43,346 nt of DNA from Rhodocyclaceae bacterium (GTDB taxonomy: Bacteria > Pseudomonadota > Gammaproteobacteria > Burkholderiales > Rhodocyclaceae). The stretch covers positions 1 to 43,346 of the forward strand of contig JAQTNA010000036.1 in the NCBI GenBank assembly GCA_028714035.1, in the 5' to 3' direction. Positions within the stretch are counted from its first letter, which is position 1. Every line of letters starts with the position of its first letter. The notes beneath the pieces are model-generated. The model made no database searches and was not told where the DNA came from. It worked only from the letters and a program-made list of their open reading frames with translations. The position numbers and the translations under genes are program-made. Positions 26,130-37,089 of this stretch are shown piece by piece.

Positions 26130-26228
26130 CCTTTATTCGAAAATCGAGAGTCGGGAGTCGAGGGTCGAGCGCAAATTCGGCGCGCCGCAGGCGCGCAAAC
26201 TAATACTCTCGACTCACCACTCTCGACT
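26130..26228. repeat. Inverted repeat of heptamer-like units between cheD and cheB
   Basis: The left arm has near-heptameric units (CGAGAGT, CGGGAGT, CGAGGGT, CGAG). The right arm (ACTCTCGACTCACCACTCTCGACT) is their complement. The centre holds CGGCGCGCCGCAGGCGCG and then AAAC, the same core as at 18689-18778. Confidence 0.65.
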
Positions 26229-26236
26229 ATTCCTTC

Positions 26237-26869
26237 CTACCTGAACAATTCCACTTCGCCGCCCACCTTGCCATTGGCGAGACGATCCTGGTACTCCCGT
26301 TCGCGCTCGGCCAGGGTGTCATTATGCAGACGTACGAGTTTCTTCACCATTACCCGTCCGGAGGTCGGGAAGTAATAGACCTTGCGCGGGTAGACGTTCA
26401 ACAGATCCTGGGCTGCCACCGGAATGCCTTCCGCCGCCAGATAATCCAGCACGAACTGGGAATTCCGTTCCCCCACCTGGGACTGGGACAGGGAAGCCAT
26501 GACCTTGCCGCCGCCGAACACCTTCGCTTCCAGGCTCTGGCGCCGCGCGCCGAGTTTCATGAGGTGATTGAGCAGCACTTCCATGGCGTACGTGCCGTAG
26601 CGGGCCGAGGGCGAGAGCACCCCGGCATCGCCGTTCTCCGGCAACATGAAATGGTTCATGCCGCCTATGCCCTTCTCCTTGTCCCGCACACAGGCGGCGA
26701 CACAGGAGCCGAGTACCGTCACCAGCACGACGTCGCTGGTCGTAACGAAATACTCCCCGGGAAGAATCTTGACGGCATCCGTGCCAAACGCCCGATCGAA
26801 ATAGCGATTGGTGGCGAGATGCTCTTCTATGTCCGGACCGTGGCTAGCGCGGCGCGTCGGCGCGTTCAT
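26237..26869 (-). CDS. cheD: Chemoreceptor glutamine deamidase CheD
   Basis: 210 residues from the ATG at 26869, which has GGAGA 7 bp upstream and lies inside the end of cheR (26-bp overlap). The catalytic Cys56 (LGSCVAACVRD) and His73 (GGMNHFMLP) are 17 apart, as in Thermotoga CheD. Other family blocks are ARYGTYAMEVLLNHL and KVFGGG. CheD deamidates specific receptor glutamines and in some species modulates CheC. No cheC is seen here and CheZ serves as phosphatase. Confidence 0.95.
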   Translation of the reverse strand: MNAPTRRASHGPDIEEHLATNRYFDRAFGTDAVKILPGEYFVTTSDVVLVTVLGSCVAACVRDKEKGIGGMNHFMLPENGDAGVLSPSARYGTYAMEVLLNHLMKLGARRQSLEAKVFGGGKVMASLSQSQVGERNSQFVLDYLAAEGIPVAAQDLLNVYPRKVYYFPTSGRVMVKKLVRLHNDTLAEREREYQDRLANGKVGGEVELFR

Positions 26870-27707
26870 AGACCGTTCTCCCCCGAGGCCGCAACAGGTC
26901 GGCGGCGTGCATGAAGCTCTCCGAGTGTCCCGCGAAAAAGAGTCCATCCCTGGCAATCAGGGGCACCATTTTCCTCAGGATCCGGTACTGGGTAGGCTTG
27001 TCGAAATAGATCATCACGTTTCGGCAGAACAGGGCATCCAGTCCGGGCTGGATGGGCCAGCCCTCGTCCAGGAGGTTGATCTTCCGCCACGTGATCAGCT
27101 TTTGCAGTTCCGGACGCACCCGCACGTAGCCTTCCTGGCTGCCCGTGCCGCGCAGGAAAAAGCGCTGGACGCGTTCCTTCCCCATCTTTTCCAGACGATC
27201 CAGGGTGTAGACCCCGCGTTCTCCCTGAGCCAGGACATTGGTATCCAGGTCGGAGGCAAGGATCTGCACCGGGGGGGTCAGGGTATTGAACACCTCGGCG
27301 GCGGTGATGGCGAGACTGTACGGTTCCTCGCCGGTGGAGGCCGCGCTGCACCAGATGCGGATCGGGCGCTGGGAACGCAGGCTCTCCAGGTGATGGGCCA
27401 GTATCTCGAAATGGTGGCCTTCCCGGAAGAAGGAAGTCAGATTCGTGGTCAGGGAATTGACGAAGGTTTCCCACTCGGCCTCGTCACCGGCTTCGAGCCG
27501 CCTCAGGTATTGGGCGAAATTGCTGTCGCCATGATGGCGCAGCCGCCGGGCCAGTCGGCTGTACACCATGTCGAACTTGACCGGTGCCAGCGAGATGCCG
27601 GCGTGTTCGTAGATCAACTTGCGGATGCGCTCGAAATCCACCTGGGTAAATTCGAACTCCCGCGAGCCAGGGCTACGGGGCTGTTCCGTGATCGAAGGCT
27701 GGGCCAT
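26844..27707 (-). CDS. cheR: Chemoreceptor methyltransferase CheR
   Basis: 287 residues. The N-terminal helical domain (DFERIRKLIYEHAGISL) and SAM-binding domain (IRIWCSAASTGEEPYSLAI, ILASDLDTNVL, FCRNVMIYFDKP, FFAGHSES) are complete. It methylates receptor glutamates using S-adenosylmethionine. Three receptors just upstream end in WxxF tails, the docking peptide bound by the CheR beta-subdomain in enteric bacteria. It is first of a cheR-cheD-cheB unit and has a sigma-28-like site about 60 bp upstream. Confidence 0.97.
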   Translation of the reverse strand: MAQPSITEQPRSPGSREFEFTQVDFERIRKLIYEHAGISLAPVKFDMVYSRLARRLRHHGDSNFAQYLRRLEAGDEAEWETFVNSLTTNLTSFFREGHHFEILAHHLESLRSQRPIRIWCSAASTGEEPYSLAITAAEVFNTLTPPVQILASDLDTNVLAQGERGVYTLDRLEKMGKERVQRFFLRGTGSQEGYVRVRPELQKLITWRKINLLDEGWPIQPGLDALFCRNVMIYFDKPTQYRILRKMVPLIARDGLFFAGHSESFMHAADLLRPRGRTVYERADAPR

Positions 27708-27766
27708 GACGGCTTTGTTCCTTTTATTCCAGAGGGGCCTGATTGATGAAAAACAAACTACCAGTC

Positions 27767-27793
27767 ATATCGGCCCGACGCGCCGTTTCTTTA
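27767..27793 (-). promoter_or_regulatory. Candidate sigma-28 promoter of cheR-cheD-cheB
   Basis: Minus strand: TAAAGAAA, 11 bp, GCCGATAT. The -10 matches at 7 of 8 and TAAAG is intact. The start would be near 27760, with a leader of about 53 nt. The -35 lies in one arm of a 13-bp hairpin (27780-27818). Confidence 0.65.
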
Positions 27794-27835
27794 CTGACGC
27801 TTGCGAAAGAAATGGCGCCCGTGAGGCGGACGTCC

Positions 27836-27852
27836 GTCCGGCATGGCCGGAC
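27836..27852 (-). terminator. Hairpin after the PAS-Cache receptor gene
   Basis: GTCCGGC, loop ATG, GCCGGAC is a perfect 7-bp stem 21 bp beyond the receptor stop. No T-run follows, so it is a weak terminator candidate between the receptor operon and the cheR promoter. Confidence 0.35.
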
Positions 27853-27872
27853 GAGGCCGGCCCACCGGCCCC

Positions 27873-30800
27873 CTAAAACTCCTCCCACTCATCTTCCCCG
27901 CCAGACGCCGCCCGGGCATGCACCGGGGCCACGGGACGAGCGGACGCGGCCGGTCGCGGCAACGCCCCGGCGCTCTTCGCCGGCAGGCGAGCCGGCGCGG
28001 ACCGGGGCGGCGCGGACCGGGCGGGGGTACTCGGCAGGGCCGGACGATCCTCCTCCGCGAGACGGAAGACCGACACCGTGCGGGCCAGGCTGCGCGCCTG
28101 ATCCTCCAGGCTTTCCGCCGCGGCGGCCGCCTCTTCCACCAGCGCCGCATTCTGCTGCGTCACCTCGTCCATCTGGCCCACCGCCAGGGTCACCTGCTCC
28201 ACCCCGGAACTCTGCTCGCTGCTCGCCGACGCGATCTCGGTCACCAGCGCCGCCACCTTCTGGAAGCTCGATACCACCTGGCCCATGGTGTCGCCCGCCT
28301 CCTGCACCAGGCGCACGCCACCCTCCACCCGACCCACGGAATCCGCGATCAGGGTCTTGATTTCCTTCGCCGCCGTCGCGCTCCGCTGCGCCAAGGCCCG
28401 CACTTCCGTCGCCACCACCGCGAAGCCCCGGCCCTGCTCCCCGGCCCGCGCCGCTTCCACCGCAGCGTTCAAGGCCAGGATGTTGGTCTGGAAGGCAATG
28501 GAATCAATCACTCCGATAATGTCCGACATCTTGCGCGAGGAGGCCGCGATGCCACCCATGGTCTCCACCACCTCGTTCACCATCTGACCGCTCCGGACCA
28601 CCACTTCATGGGAGTTGGCGGCCAGACTCTTGGCCTGCCGCGCGTTCTCCGCGTTCTGCTTCACCGTGGCATTGATCTGCTCCATGCTGGAGGCGGTCTC
28701 CTCCAGGCTGCTGGCCTGCTCCTCCGTGCGCGCGGATAAATCGGAATTACCCTGGGCGATCTCCCGCGCCGCCTGGTTGATGGCTTCCGTCGCCTCCTTG
28801 ATGCGCCCCACCACTTCCTGGAGGCGCCCCACCGTGGTGTTCGTGTCACCCACCAGGCGCCCGAAAGTCCCTTCGTATTCGCCATGCACCGTTTCGGTGA
28901 GGATGCCCTGGGCGATGGCGTTCAACACCCGGCCCACGTCATCCAGGCCACGGGAGACTTCCTCCATGAGTTTGTTCAAGCCTTCCGATACCCGCAGATA
29001 GAAGCCGTTCTTCCCATCCAGTTCCAGGCGCCGGCTGAAATCACCGTGGCCGGCGGCATCCACCAGGGCGGACACCTCGGCCTCCACCGCCACTTCCGCC
29101 GTGCGATCCACCCACTGGCTGAGCCGGCCACGATAGGCGCCATCATGATTGTGCACCGGACTGGCCGTCACCCGCAGATTGCGCCCCGCCAGACACATGT
29201 CGAACGTCCTCGTCGAGTCCATTTGTGCGCGGTAGGCGGCAAGCACTTCGCCATCCTCCAGGTAATCCGCCACCTTGTTGCCGAGCATGCCCTGGACAGA
29301 AAATCCGTGGATGCGCTTGCCGATTTCCCCAGCCATGCCCTGCCACAGATCCGTGGCCGCCTTGTTCATGAAGATCAGTTTGTTGGCATCGTCGGACAGG
29401 GTCACGGGCACGGTCACGGACTCCAGGCCGAAGCGCACGCGCAGGTTTTCTTCGGCAATGCGCTTGGTCTCGGCCACTTCGAAGCCCAGCCTGACCTGCA
29501 TGGACTTGATGCCCTGGAAGACCTTGCCGATCTCGTCGTCGCGCTGGGTATCCACCTTGGCGTGGTAGTTGCCGCCGGCGATCTCGTTGAAGGCCGTGAT
29601 GGCCTGTTCCAGGGGACGGGTGACCTGCCGCCGGGCGAGCACATACATGACCACCGTCAGCACCATCACCACCATCAGGCCGGAGAGGGCCATCATCCAG
29701 GCCAGGGCGTTGGCGTCATGCTCGAACTCGTCCAGGTAGGTGCCGCCGCCTATGACCCAGTTCCACTCCGGGAAGTGTTCGAACACCACCACCTTGTCCC
29801 GCGCCTGGGTCTCGCCCAGTTCCGCATTCACCCAGGGATAGCGGATGCTGCCGTCCTTCTTCTCGACGATCTCGCGGATGAATTCGCGCCCCGAGGCATC
29901 CTTCGCCGCCATGATGTTGGCGCCCACCTTGGCCGGGTGCACGACCAGGGTTCCGACGGTCTTGCCCGGCGTGGCGTCCAGCACGTAGATGTATCCGGAA
30001 CTGCCGAACTTCACCGCGCCCAGGTTCTTCTTCAACAGGCTCATCTCGGCCGTGAAATCCCGGCCTATGAAGGTCGCGCCCACGACCTTGCCCGATCCAT
30101 CCTTGATCGGACTGTAACTGGCGTAGTAGTCCTTGCCGAAGAGCACGGTACGGCCGACGTAACGATCCCCGGCCATGAGCCTGGCGTAGGCCGGGCTTTC
30201 GTGGCTCAGGGGCGTCCCCATGGCCCGTTCGCCGTTCTCCTTCTTGAGGGAGGTGGTGACCCGCAGAAGCTCATCTCCCTTGCGCGCGAACAGGGTCGCC
30301 ACGGCACCGCTGGCCGCCGTGAAGCGATCCACTTCTTCGAAGCGTCCGTTCATGGCCAGGGCGCCGTTCTTCAGCAGCGGCAAGCCATCGCCCGCGGCAT
30401 CAACGCTGAAAGGCCCGGCAAACTGGGCAGCAAACAGGTCATTCAGGCGCGTGGCCTCTCCCCGTATGGACAGGGCATTGGCTTCCACCATCTGCCGCGC
30501 CAGATGCACCTTGTCGCCGATGACCGCCATACCCTGCTGTTCCAGGGCGGATCGGGCACGCTGCACGATGAAATAGCTGGATAGGCCGCTGACCACGAAC
30601 ATGGCGATGGCCATGGCCAGGCCGATCTTCGTCGCCAGGTGGGCGTCGTGCAACCAGCGCTTGAAGCCCTCCACCAGCCCCTTGCGGATCACGTGTCCAT
30701 GACGGACCGCCGGTGCGCCGCTGCCGCCCGCCCTGATCTGGCGATAAACTTCCTCCGCCGCCTTGACCGCCTCGCGGGAAGGCTTGATGCGCACCGAAAG

Positions 30801-31133
30801 GTAGCCGGTGACCTGGCCGTTTTCGCGTATGGGCGTGACATTGGCCTCCACCCAGTAATAGTCACCGTTCTTGCAGCGATTCTTTACCAGCCCCATCCAG
30901 GGGCGCCCGGCCTGGAGCGTTTCCCAGAGGTCGGAAAAGGCTTCCGGGGGCATGTCCGGATGACGCACCAGGTTATGCGGCGCACCGATCAATTCGGCTT
31001 CCGAGAAGCCGCTGATGTCCAGGAAGTCCCGATTGATATAGGTAATCTGTCCCTTCAGGTCCGTTCGCGAAACGATCATGCTGTCGTCGCCCAGCAATAC
31101 CTCGGTGTTGCTGACAGGCAGGTTGGTTCTCAT
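27873..31133 (-). CDS. Methyl-accepting chemotaxis protein: PAS-TM-Cache-TM-HAMP-PAS-HAMP-signalling, WxxF tail
   Basis: 1086 residues from the ATG at 31133 (AAGGA 6 bp upstream). The cytoplasmic N-terminal PAS (about 15-115, [26 protein letters not shown]) resembles Aer. A membrane segment (170-192), periplasmic Cache-type sensor of about 275 residues ([32 protein letters not shown]), and second segment (472-496) follow. Then come HAMP, a second PAS ending [14 protein letters not shown]-like repeats and a 36H-type signalling hairpin ([20 protein letters not shown]). The end is a Pro/Ala-rich linker and EDEWEEF, a CheR/CheB docking peptide like GWEEF of Aer2/McpB. It can therefore sense both an internal (possibly redox or gas) and an external cue. 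Part of the signalling DNA is almost identical to that of the receptor at 34097. Confidence 0.94.
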   Translation of the reverse strand: MRTNLPVSNTEVLLGDDSMIVSRTDLKGQITYINRDFLDISGFSEAELIGAPHNLVRHPDMPPEAFSDLWETLQAGRPWMGLVKNRCKNGDYYWVEANVTPIRENGQVTGYLSVRIKPSREAVKAAEEVYRQIRAGGSGAPAVRHGHVIRKGLVEGFKRWLHDAHLATKIGLAMAIAMFVVSGLSSYFIVQRARSALEQQGMAVIGDKVHLARQMVEANALSIRGEATRLNDLFAAQFAGPFSVDAAGDGLPLLKNGALAMNGRFEEVDRFTAASGAVATLFARKGDELLRVTTSLKKENGERAMGTPLSHESPAYARLMAGDRYVGRTVLFGKDYYASYSPIKDGSGKVVGATFIGRDFTAEMSLLKKNLGAVKFGSSGYIYVLDATPGKTVGTLVVHPAKVGANIMAAKDASGREFIREIVEKKDGSIRYPWVNAELGETQARDKVVVFEHFPEWNWVIGGGTYLDEFEHDANALAWMMALSGLMVVMVLTVVMYVLARRQVTRPLEQAITAFNEIAGGNYHAKVDTQRDDEIGKVFQGIKSMQVRLGFEVAETKRIAEENLRVRFGLESVTVPVTLSDDANKLIFMNKAATDLWQGMAGEIGKRIHGFSVQGMLGNKVADYLEDGEVLAAYRAQMDSTRTFDMCLAGRNLRVTASPVHNHDGAYRGRLSQWVDRTAEVAVEAEVSALVDAAGHGDFSRRLELDGKNGFYLRVSEGLNKLMEEVSRGLDDVGRVLNAIAQGILTETVHGEYEGTFGRLVGDTNTTVGRLQEVVGRIKEATEAINQAAREIAQGNSDLSARTEEQASSLEETASSMEQINATVKQNAENARQAKSLAANSHEVVVRSGQMVNEVVETMGGIAASSRKMSDIIGVIDSIAFQTNILALNAAVEAARAGEQGRGFAVVATEVRALAQRSATAAKEIKTLIADSVGRVEGGVRLVQEAGDTMGQVVSSFQKVAALVTEIASASSEQSSGVEQVTLAVGQMDEVTQQNAALVEEAAAAAESLEDQARSLARTVSVFRLAEEDRPALPSTPARSAPPRSAPARLPAKSAGALPRPAASARPVAPVHARAASGGEDEWEEF
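28091..28753. repeat. 663-bp near-identical tract shared with 34327-34989 (copy 1)
   Basis: Read base by base against 34327-34989, this tract has no indels and only two differences (28680 C versus T, 28737 T versus C). It encodes the signalling hairpin. Flanking sequence diverges at once on both sides. Confidence 0.95.
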
Positions 31134-31183
31134 GTTTTTTCCTTGCAGCTCAATCTGCAATACTCCAAAAATCCTTCCTGCGG

Positions 31184-31210
31184 GATGGGTTGGGCGTACT
31201 CATACCCATC
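31184..31210 (-). other. Inverted repeat between two receptor genes
   Basis: GATGGGT and ACCCATC are separated by 13 bases within the 94-bp spacer. It may be an intercistronic hairpin affecting mRNA stability; there is no T-run. Confidence 0.35.
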
Positions 31211-31227
31211 GCAGGTCATCGGGCCGT

Positions 31228-33993
31228 TCAGAACTCGGCCCATTCATCCCCCGGTGCATCGCGTTGCCCCGGCGCCGGCAGCCTGGCGCGAGCCGCGTCC
31301 TTCCCCCCTCCTCGGGGTTTGGCCGGCAATGCCGCGCGCGGGGAGCCGACAGACCTGGAGGGCGACACCGACGCCGTCTCGTTCCCCAGCTTGAAAAGGG
31401 CGACCGCCTGCATCAAGCCCCGCGCCTGATCCTCCAGGCTCTCCGCCGCGGCGGCCGCCTCTTCCACCAGGGCCGCATTCTGCTGCGTCACCTCGTCCAT
31501 CTGGCCGATGGCCAGGGTCACCTGCTCCACGCCGGAGGTCTGCTCCACGCTCGCCTCGGCAATTTCCATCACCAGGGAGGCCACCAGATCGAAGCTGGTC
31601 ACCACGTCATCCATGGTCTCGCCCGCATCCCGCACCAGCTTGGCACCGACTTCCACGTGCTCGACAGACTCGGCGATCAGGGACTTGATCTCCTTGGCGG
31701 CATTGGCGCTGCGCTGGGCCAGGGTCCGCACTTCCGAGGCCACCACCGCGAAGCCCCGCCCCTGCTCACCGGCACGGGCCGCCTCGACCGCCGCATTCAA
31801 GGCCAGGATGTTGGTCTGGAAGGCGATGGAATCAATCACGCCGATAATCTCGGCGATGCGATGGGAGGATTCCTGGATGGCATCCATGGTGTGATGCACC
31901 TTGCTCATCATCTCCCCGCCCTGGCGCGCCAGGTCGTTGGAATTCGCGGCCAGGTGCCGCGCCTGCTTGGCGTTGTCCGCGTTCTGCTTCACCGTGGCGT
32001 TGATCTGTTCCATGCTGGAAGCGGTTTCTTCCAGGCTGCTGGCCTGGGTTTCCGTACGGGACGAGAGGTCCGCGTTGCCCTGGGCGATTTCCCGTGCCGC
32101 CTGATTGATGGCCTCGGTCGCTTCCTTGATGCGCCCCACCACTTCCCGGAGCCGGCTCACGGTGGTGTTGGTGTCATTCGCCAGATGGCCGAAGGTGCCC
32201 TCATAGTCGGAGTTCACCTGCTCGGTCAGCACGCCGTGCGCCACCTCGTTCAGCACCCGCACCACGTCGCTCAGGCCGGAGGAGACCACTTCCATGAGCC
32301 GGTTCAGGCCTTCTGCCAGGCGCAGGTGGAAGCCCGCCTTGCCGGCCACCGGCAGCCGTCCCTCCAGGTCACCGCGCACGGCCGCCTCCACCAGCGCGGC
32401 CACCTCCGCCTCGACGGAAACATCCAGGGTGCGATCCAGCCACTGGCTCACCCGGCCCCGGTAGGCGCCGGCGGCGTCCCGCACCGGACTCACGGTCACC
32501 CGGAGTTTCCTCCGCGCAACGTCCATGTCCAGCGTCCGGGTCTGCTCCAGGTCACCGCGATAGAGGGCGCGGGAGGTATCGTCATCCAGGTAGTCCGCCA
32601 CGGACTTGCCCAGCATGTTCCGCGACGAGAACCCGGGCACGCGCCGGGAGATTTCCCCGGCCATGCCTTGCCACAGGTCCTCCGCCGCCTTGTTCATGAA
32701 GATCAGCCGGTTCTGGTCGTCGGACAGGGTCACCGGCATAGTGACGCTCTCCAGGGCGAAGCGGATGCGCAGGTTCTCGCCGGCGACGGCCTTGTCCGCC
32801 TCGATCTTCTCCAGGAGTCCCTTCTGCATGAGGTTCAGGGAGTGGGCGATATCGGAGAGTTCGTCGTGGCCCGCCACGGAGAGGGGACGGTCCAGTTCGC
32901 CGTGGGTCATGCGCTCGGCTCCCGCCTGGACCTCCCGAATGGCCGACAGCATGGCGCGGCGGAACGCGACGAAAAGATAGAGCACGATTGCCACGGACAG
33001 CAGCACCGAGCCCAGGGCGATGTTCCGGTCCCGGGCCAGGCGTGCCAGACGCCCGTCCACCCTCGCCTGGAATTCCTTCTGGCTCGTCTCCGCCATGGCG
33101 TAACCCGCGTCCATGGCCTTGGTGAACAGGCCGAAGACTTCGGGGGCCGAGACGGTGATGGTGTCCGGCTTGAGTATGCCGTCCCGGGCCAGTTTGAGCC
33201 CGGCCTGGAGCGCCTGATCGAATACCCCGGCGTCCCCTTCCAGCTTGGCCTTGAGGGAGGCATCCCCTTCTATGGCCTTGGCAATATCGGTCGCCAGGGC
33301 AACCCGGTCATCTTCCGTGAAACGAACCAGGGTCTCCAGGTCCACCCTCTGGCCGATCTCCAGCGGCTTGCCGGCGGCAGCGATGCCCGAGGACAGTGCC
33401 CGTGCCCGGCCCATGTGTTCCAGGGTCCGCGCCAGGCGTCCGGCGAAGATGTCCTGGAGGTAGTAGCTGTCCATCTCCGGGTCCAGGGTGGCGTTGGACT
33501 TGTCCTCAACCTTGCCCACCAGATCCTGGATCCGGGCCACCAGAGCGGTATGCACCTTCAGGCTGTCCACGACGCTGCGTTGCAGGGTTCCGGCCTTGAC
33601 CTCCGCCCAGTCGGACTTGACCTTGGCCCAGTCGGCCGAGGTTCCCAGCGCGGCACCCACGGCAGCATCCGCCTGGTCACCCTGGCGAATGGCCTCTTCC
33701 GCGCCAGTCTCGGCCTCGCCGAGTTTTGTGGCCAGGGACTTGTCGCCGGACAGGACGGCGCCGGCCAGACCCCTATGGGCCTGCACCGAGCGCATGAGTC
33801 TCTCGGCCGGCTGGATCACCGGCACGGCCAGGGTCTCCTTCTGGGAAAACTCGACGTCGGCCTGGATGCGGCTCAGCAGCATGACGGTCAGCACCAGCAG
33901 CGGAACCATGACCACGATCCCCATGAGCACCATCTTGCCCGCCACACCCAGGCGGTTCATGATCCGGGTCGCCGGAATGAGCAGAGTATCCAT
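31228..33993 (-). CDS. Methyl-accepting chemotaxis protein: NIT-like helical sensor-HAMP-PAS-HAMP-signalling, WxxF tail
   Basis: 921 residues from the ATG at 33993 (AGGA 8 bp upstream); 31 earlier in-frame codons lack a ribosome site. A membrane segment (about 20-42), a periplasmic helical sensor of about 275 residues that begins like a NIT (nitrate/nitrite-type) domain ([20 protein letters not shown]), and a second segment (322-345) precede HAMP. PAS follows, ending [10 protein letters not shown], then HAMP-like repeats and a 36H-type tip. The tail is PGDEWAEF. The NIT call rests on helix pattern and the R-x-x-Q-x-x-R-G-type motif, so the ligand is not established. Its signalling region has diverged from the two neighbours, which are alike. 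Confidence 0.93.
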   Translation of the reverse strand: MDTLLIPATRIMNRLGVAGKMVLMGIVVMVPLLVLTVMLLSRIQADVEFSQKETLAVPVIQPAERLMRSVQAHRGLAGAVLSGDKSLATKLGEAETGAEEAIRQGDQADAAVGAALGTSADWAKVKSDWAEVKAGTLQRSVVDSLKVHTALVARIQDLVGKVEDKSNATLDPEMDSYYLQDIFAGRLARTLEHMGRARALSSGIAAAGKPLEIGQRVDLETLVRFTEDDRVALATDIAKAIEGDASLKAKLEGDAGVFDQALQAGLKLARDGILKPDTITVSAPEVFGLFTKAMDAGYAMAETSQKEFQARVDGRLARLARDRNIALGSVLLSVAIVLYLFVAFRRAMLSAIREVQAGAERMTHGELDRPLSVAGHDELSDIAHSLNLMQKGLLEKIEADKAVAGENLRIRFALESVTMPVTLSDDQNRLIFMNKAAEDLWQGMAGEISRRVPGFSSRNMLGKSVADYLDDDTSRALYRGDLEQTRTLDMDVARRKLRVTVSPVRDAAGAYRGRVSQWLDRTLDVSVEAEVAALVEAAVRGDLEGRLPVAGKAGFHLRLAEGLNRLMEVVSSGLSDVVRVLNEVAHGVLTEQVNSDYEGTFGHLANDTNTTVSRLREVVGRIKEATEAINQAAREIAQGNADLSSRTETQASSLEETASSMEQINATVKQNADNAKQARHLAANSNDLARQGGEMMSKVHHTMDAIQESSHRIAEIIGVIDSIAFQTNILALNAAVEAARAGEQGRGFAVVASEVRTLAQRSANAAKEIKSLIAESVEHVEVGAKLVRDAGETMDDVVTSFDLVASLVMEIAEASVEQTSGVEQVTLAIGQMDEVTQQNAALVEEAAAAAESLEDQARGLMQAVALFKLGNETASVSPSRSVGSPRAALPAKPRGGGKDAARARLPAPGQRDAPGDEWAEF

Positions 33994-34096
33994 CAGGATC
34001 TTCCTAATAAAGGCCAATGATTGAACGCCGAGAGTACAAGCGAACCCGACGAATGCCTGCGCCGGATCGCCCTGAGCCAACCCCACCTACCGCTTT

Positions 34097-36499
34097 TCAG
34101 AATTCTCCCCACTCCTCTTCCGTCCGCGCCGGGGATGCGCCGCTGCCGCGAGGGGACTTGGCCAGGGCCGGCCTGGCGTGACCGGATGAGCCGGAGGGTC
34201 CGGGCAACGCGCTCCGGGCCGGCAAGGCCTTCTTCTCCGGCAGGCGCGCCGTGCGCGGTGCCGATGCCGTGCGCACGCCGCCATCGGCCGCAGCAAGCCG
34301 GAACACGGCCACGGACTGGCTCAGATTGCGCGCCTGATCCTCCAGGCTTTCCGCCGCGGCGGCCGCCTCTTCCACCAGCGCCGCATTCTGCTGCGTCACC
34401 TCGTCCATCTGGCCCACCGCCAGGGTCACCTGCTCCACCCCGGAACTCTGCTCGCTGCTCGCCGACGCGATCTCGGTCACCAGCGCCGCCACCTTCTGGA
34501 AGCTCGATACCACCTGGCCCATGGTGTCGCCCGCCTCCTGCACCAGGCGCACGCCACCCTCCACCCGACCCACGGAATCCGCGATCAGGGTCTTGATTTC
34601 CTTCGCCGCCGTCGCGCTCCGCTGCGCCAAGGCCCGCACTTCCGTCGCCACCACCGCGAAGCCCCGGCCCTGCTCCCCGGCCCGCGCCGCTTCCACCGCA
34701 GCGTTCAAGGCCAGGATGTTGGTCTGGAAGGCAATGGAATCAATCACTCCGATAATGTCCGACATCTTGCGCGAGGAGGCCGCGATGCCACCCATGGTCT
34801 CCACCACCTCGTTCACCATCTGACCGCTCCGGACCACCACTTCATGGGAGTTGGCGGCCAGACTCTTGGCCTGCCGCGCGTTCTCCGCGTTCTGCTTCAC
34901 CGTGGCATTGATCTGTTCCATGCTGGAGGCGGTCTCCTCCAGGCTGCTGGCCTGCTCCTCCGTGCGCGCGGACAAATCGGAATTACCCTCCGCGATTTCC
35001 CGCGCCGCCGCGTTGATGGCTTCCGTCGCCTCCCGGATATTCCCCAGCACCTCGTGGAGACGGCTCACGGTCGTGTTGGTGTCGTTCGCCAGTTGGCCGA
35101 ATATTCCTTCGTACTGCCCCTGGACCCGCTCGGTCAGGGCGCCCTGGGCCACGGCGTTCAACACCCGGCCTACATCCTCCAGCCCGCGGGAGACCTCCTC
35201 GGTCAGTTTGTTCAGTCCCTGGGAAACGCGCAGATAGAATCCGTCCTTGCCCGCCAGTTCCAGGCGGCGGCTGAAGTCCCCGCGAGCCGCGGCATCCACC
35301 ATGGCCGCCACCTCGCCTTCCACGGCGATCTCGGCGCTGCGGTCCTGCCATTCCGCGGCGGTTCCCAGGCGCGCGCCCGATTCGTCCACCACGGGCGCGA
35401 AGGTCAGGTTGAAGGTACGCCCACCCATGGCCACGGTGGCACGATGCGTGCCGCGCAAGCCCTCAAGGAAGCCTTTCTGGTGCGCAGGATCCCTGTGCAG
35501 GCGTTCCATGCTGGCACCCAGGACGGCATCCGCGCGGAAGTCGGGCAGATCCTTTCTGAGGTCACTTTCCGCGTCCCGCAGCATGGCCTGGATCGCGCGG
35601 TTGAGGTAGATGACCTGGCCATCCCGGTCGGCGATCATGACGTTGGTGGCCACGTTGTCCAGGCCGACCCGGATGCGCCGGTTTTCCTGGGCCACCCGCC
35701 GCTCCGCCGCCGTGCGTTCGAGCAGGTTTTCCTGCATGATTTTGAGGGCACGCATGAGAGCAGCCACCTCGTCCTTGCCCTCGACCTCGATGTGGTTGTC
35801 CAGCTTGTCTGCCGCCACCGCATCCGCCACCTCGACGGCCCGCGCCATGGGGCGGGTGATGAGGCGCACCACGTAGGTGCCGGCGGGGATCATGATCAGC
35901 ACCGCCAACGCGATCAGGCCGAGCAAGAGAATGCGGGTATTGTCCTGAAGTTCCTTGATGGCGGTGATTTCCGTGCGGTTGTGAACCTTCTGCCGCTGAA
36001 CGACATCGCCCACCGCGTCAAACCATTCCTGCAGGCGCGGCCGGGTCTCGTCGAAGAAAAGCTTCTTTCCCTCTTCCTTCTTGTCCTGGAGCAGCAGCCC
36101 AACCACCTTCTCCATGCTGGCATCGGATGCCCTGCGCAAGTCGACCTCAAGCGCGAGCTGTTTACGGCCTTCCTCCGAGGTCACCAGGGGCAGAAGTTCC
36201 TCTTCCGCCTTGGTCGCCTTGTCCATGTCGGCCCGGACCTTGGCGTGTTCTTCCTCGATCTGCGACTTGCTGTCCCGCAGCAGGGCGGTGCGCATATGGC
36301 GCCCCACCAGAAGGTTGCGCATGCGCACCTCCACCGACAGATCTATCTTCCGGTTGTTGAAGTCTACGATGCGATCTGCCGCCCCCCCGATTCGGTTCAG
36401 GGAGAACAGGGCAATGACGACGAAGGTCACCATCAGCGCCAAAGCGCCGAAGGTGGTCGCCATCAGGCGCGTACCGATGGTGAAATCCCGGAGGTTCAT
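34097..36499 (-). CDS. Methyl-accepting chemotaxis protein: four-helix-bundle sensor-HAMP-PAS-HAMP-signalling, WxxF tail
   Basis: 800 residues. A membrane segment at 13-35, a four-helix-bundle periplasmic sensor of about 155 residues ([20 protein letters not shown]) and a second segment near 193-213 are followed by HAMP. PAS comes next ([22 protein letters not shown] ... [12 protein letters not shown], given by its ends), then HAMP-like repeats, a 36H-type hairpin and the tail TEEEWGEF. It starts 15 bp after cheW with GGAGGTG in place, so the two are one transcript. The signalling hairpin is encoded by a tract nearly identical to one in the receptor at 27873. Confidence 0.94.
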   Translation of the reverse strand: MNLRDFTIGTRLMATTFGALALMVTFVVIALFSLNRIGGAADRIVDFNNRKIDLSVEVRMRNLLVGRHMRTALLRDSKSQIEEEHAKVRADMDKATKAEEELLPLVTSEEGRKQLALEVDLRRASDASMEKVVGLLLQDKKEEGKKLFFDETRPRLQEWFDAVGDVVQRQKVHNRTEITAIKELQDNTRILLLGLIALAVLIMIPAGTYVVRLITRPMARAVEVADAVAADKLDNHIEVEGKDEVAALMRALKIMQENLLERTAAERRVAQENRRIRVGLDNVATNVMIADRDGQVIYLNRAIQAMLRDAESDLRKDLPDFRADAVLGASMERLHRDPAHQKGFLEGLRGTHRATVAMGGRTFNLTFAPVVDESGARLGTAAEWQDRSAEIAVEGEVAAMVDAAARGDFSRRLELAGKDGFYLRVSQGLNKLTEEVSRGLEDVGRVLNAVAQGALTERVQGQYEGIFGQLANDTNTTVSRLHEVLGNIREATEAINAAAREIAEGNSDLSARTEEQASSLEETASSMEQINATVKQNAENARQAKSLAANSHEVVVRSGQMVNEVVETMGGIAASSRKMSDIIGVIDSIAFQTNILALNAAVEAARAGEQGRGFAVVATEVRALAQRSATAAKEIKTLIADSVGRVEGGVRLVQEAGDTMGQVVSSFQKVAALVTEIASASSEQSSGVEQVTLAVGQMDEVTQQNAALVEEAAAAAESLEDQARNLSQSVAVFRLAAADGGVRTASAPRTARLPEKKALPARSALPGPSGSSGHARPALAKSPRGSGASPARTEEEWGEF
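34327..34989. repeat. 663-bp near-identical tract shared with 28091-28753 (copy 2)
   Basis: Constant offset of 6236 bp to copy 1, with two substitutions only (34916, 34973). The receptor gene between the two copies does not share it. Confidence 0.95.
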
Positions 36500-36514
36500 G
36501 GCATCACCTCCGGG

Positions 36515-37030
36515 TTAGAAATCTGCGCCAGCTGCCGCCTCGTCCACCAGGGCCATTTCCTTGGACAGCATCAGACGCTCGATGTCCACGACGATGAGCA
36601 TGCGTTCGCCCACCGTGCCCAGCCCCAGGATGTAGGCGGTATCCACCGTTGCGGCGAATTCCGGCGCGGGTCGTACCTGACCCGGCTCCAACGCGATCAC
36701 ATCGGACACGGAATCCACCACCATGCCCACGACCCGGTTACCCACATTCAGGATGATGACCACGGTGAAGGGGGTGTATTCCACCTTGCCCACCCTGAAC
36801 TTGATGCGCAAATCCACGATGGGCACGATGGTGCCACGCAGATTGATAACCCCTTTTATGAACTCGGGCGAATTGGCGATGGTAGTCACCGCATCGTAGC
36901 CCCTGATCTCCTGGACCCGGAGAATATCTATGGCGTATTCCTCCGACCCCAGGGTAAAGGTGAGGAATTCCTGGACATAATCCGATTCGTCGGCAACTTC
37001 GGCGCGAGGGCCGGTGGCGGTGTGGAACAT
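36515..37030 (-). CDS. cheW: Chemotaxis coupling protein CheW
   Basis: 171 residues from the ATG at 37030, which has GGGAGA about 6 bp upstream; 18 earlier in-frame codons would include the sigma-28 promoter. CheW motifs: [61 protein letters not shown]. It bridges receptors and CheA in the signalling array. It is the first gene of the chemotaxis cluster and the only stand-alone cheW in the window. Confidence 0.97.
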   Translation of the reverse strand: MFHTATGPRAEVADESDYVQEFLTFTLGSEEYAIDILRVQEIRGYDAVTTIANSPEFIKGVINLRGTIVPIVDLRIKFRVGKVEYTPFTVVIILNVGNRVVGMVVDSVSDVIALEPGQVRPAPEFAATVDTAYILGLGTVGERMLIVVDIERLMLSKEMALVDEAAAGADF

Positions 37031-37061
37031 GAAGTCTCTCCCGTAAAGGCTTGCCGCTTGA

Positions 37062-37088
37062 TTATCGGCAGGAACCCGGAACACTTTA
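37062..37088 (-). promoter_or_regulatory. Strong candidate sigma-28 (FliA) promoter of the cheW-receptor operon
   Basis: Minus strand: TAAAGTGT, 11 bp, GCCGATAA. The -10 is a perfect match and the -35 matches at 7 of 8. The start would be near 37055, giving a 25-nt leader with the cheW ribosome site. Confidence 0.8.
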
Positions 37089-37089
37089 G

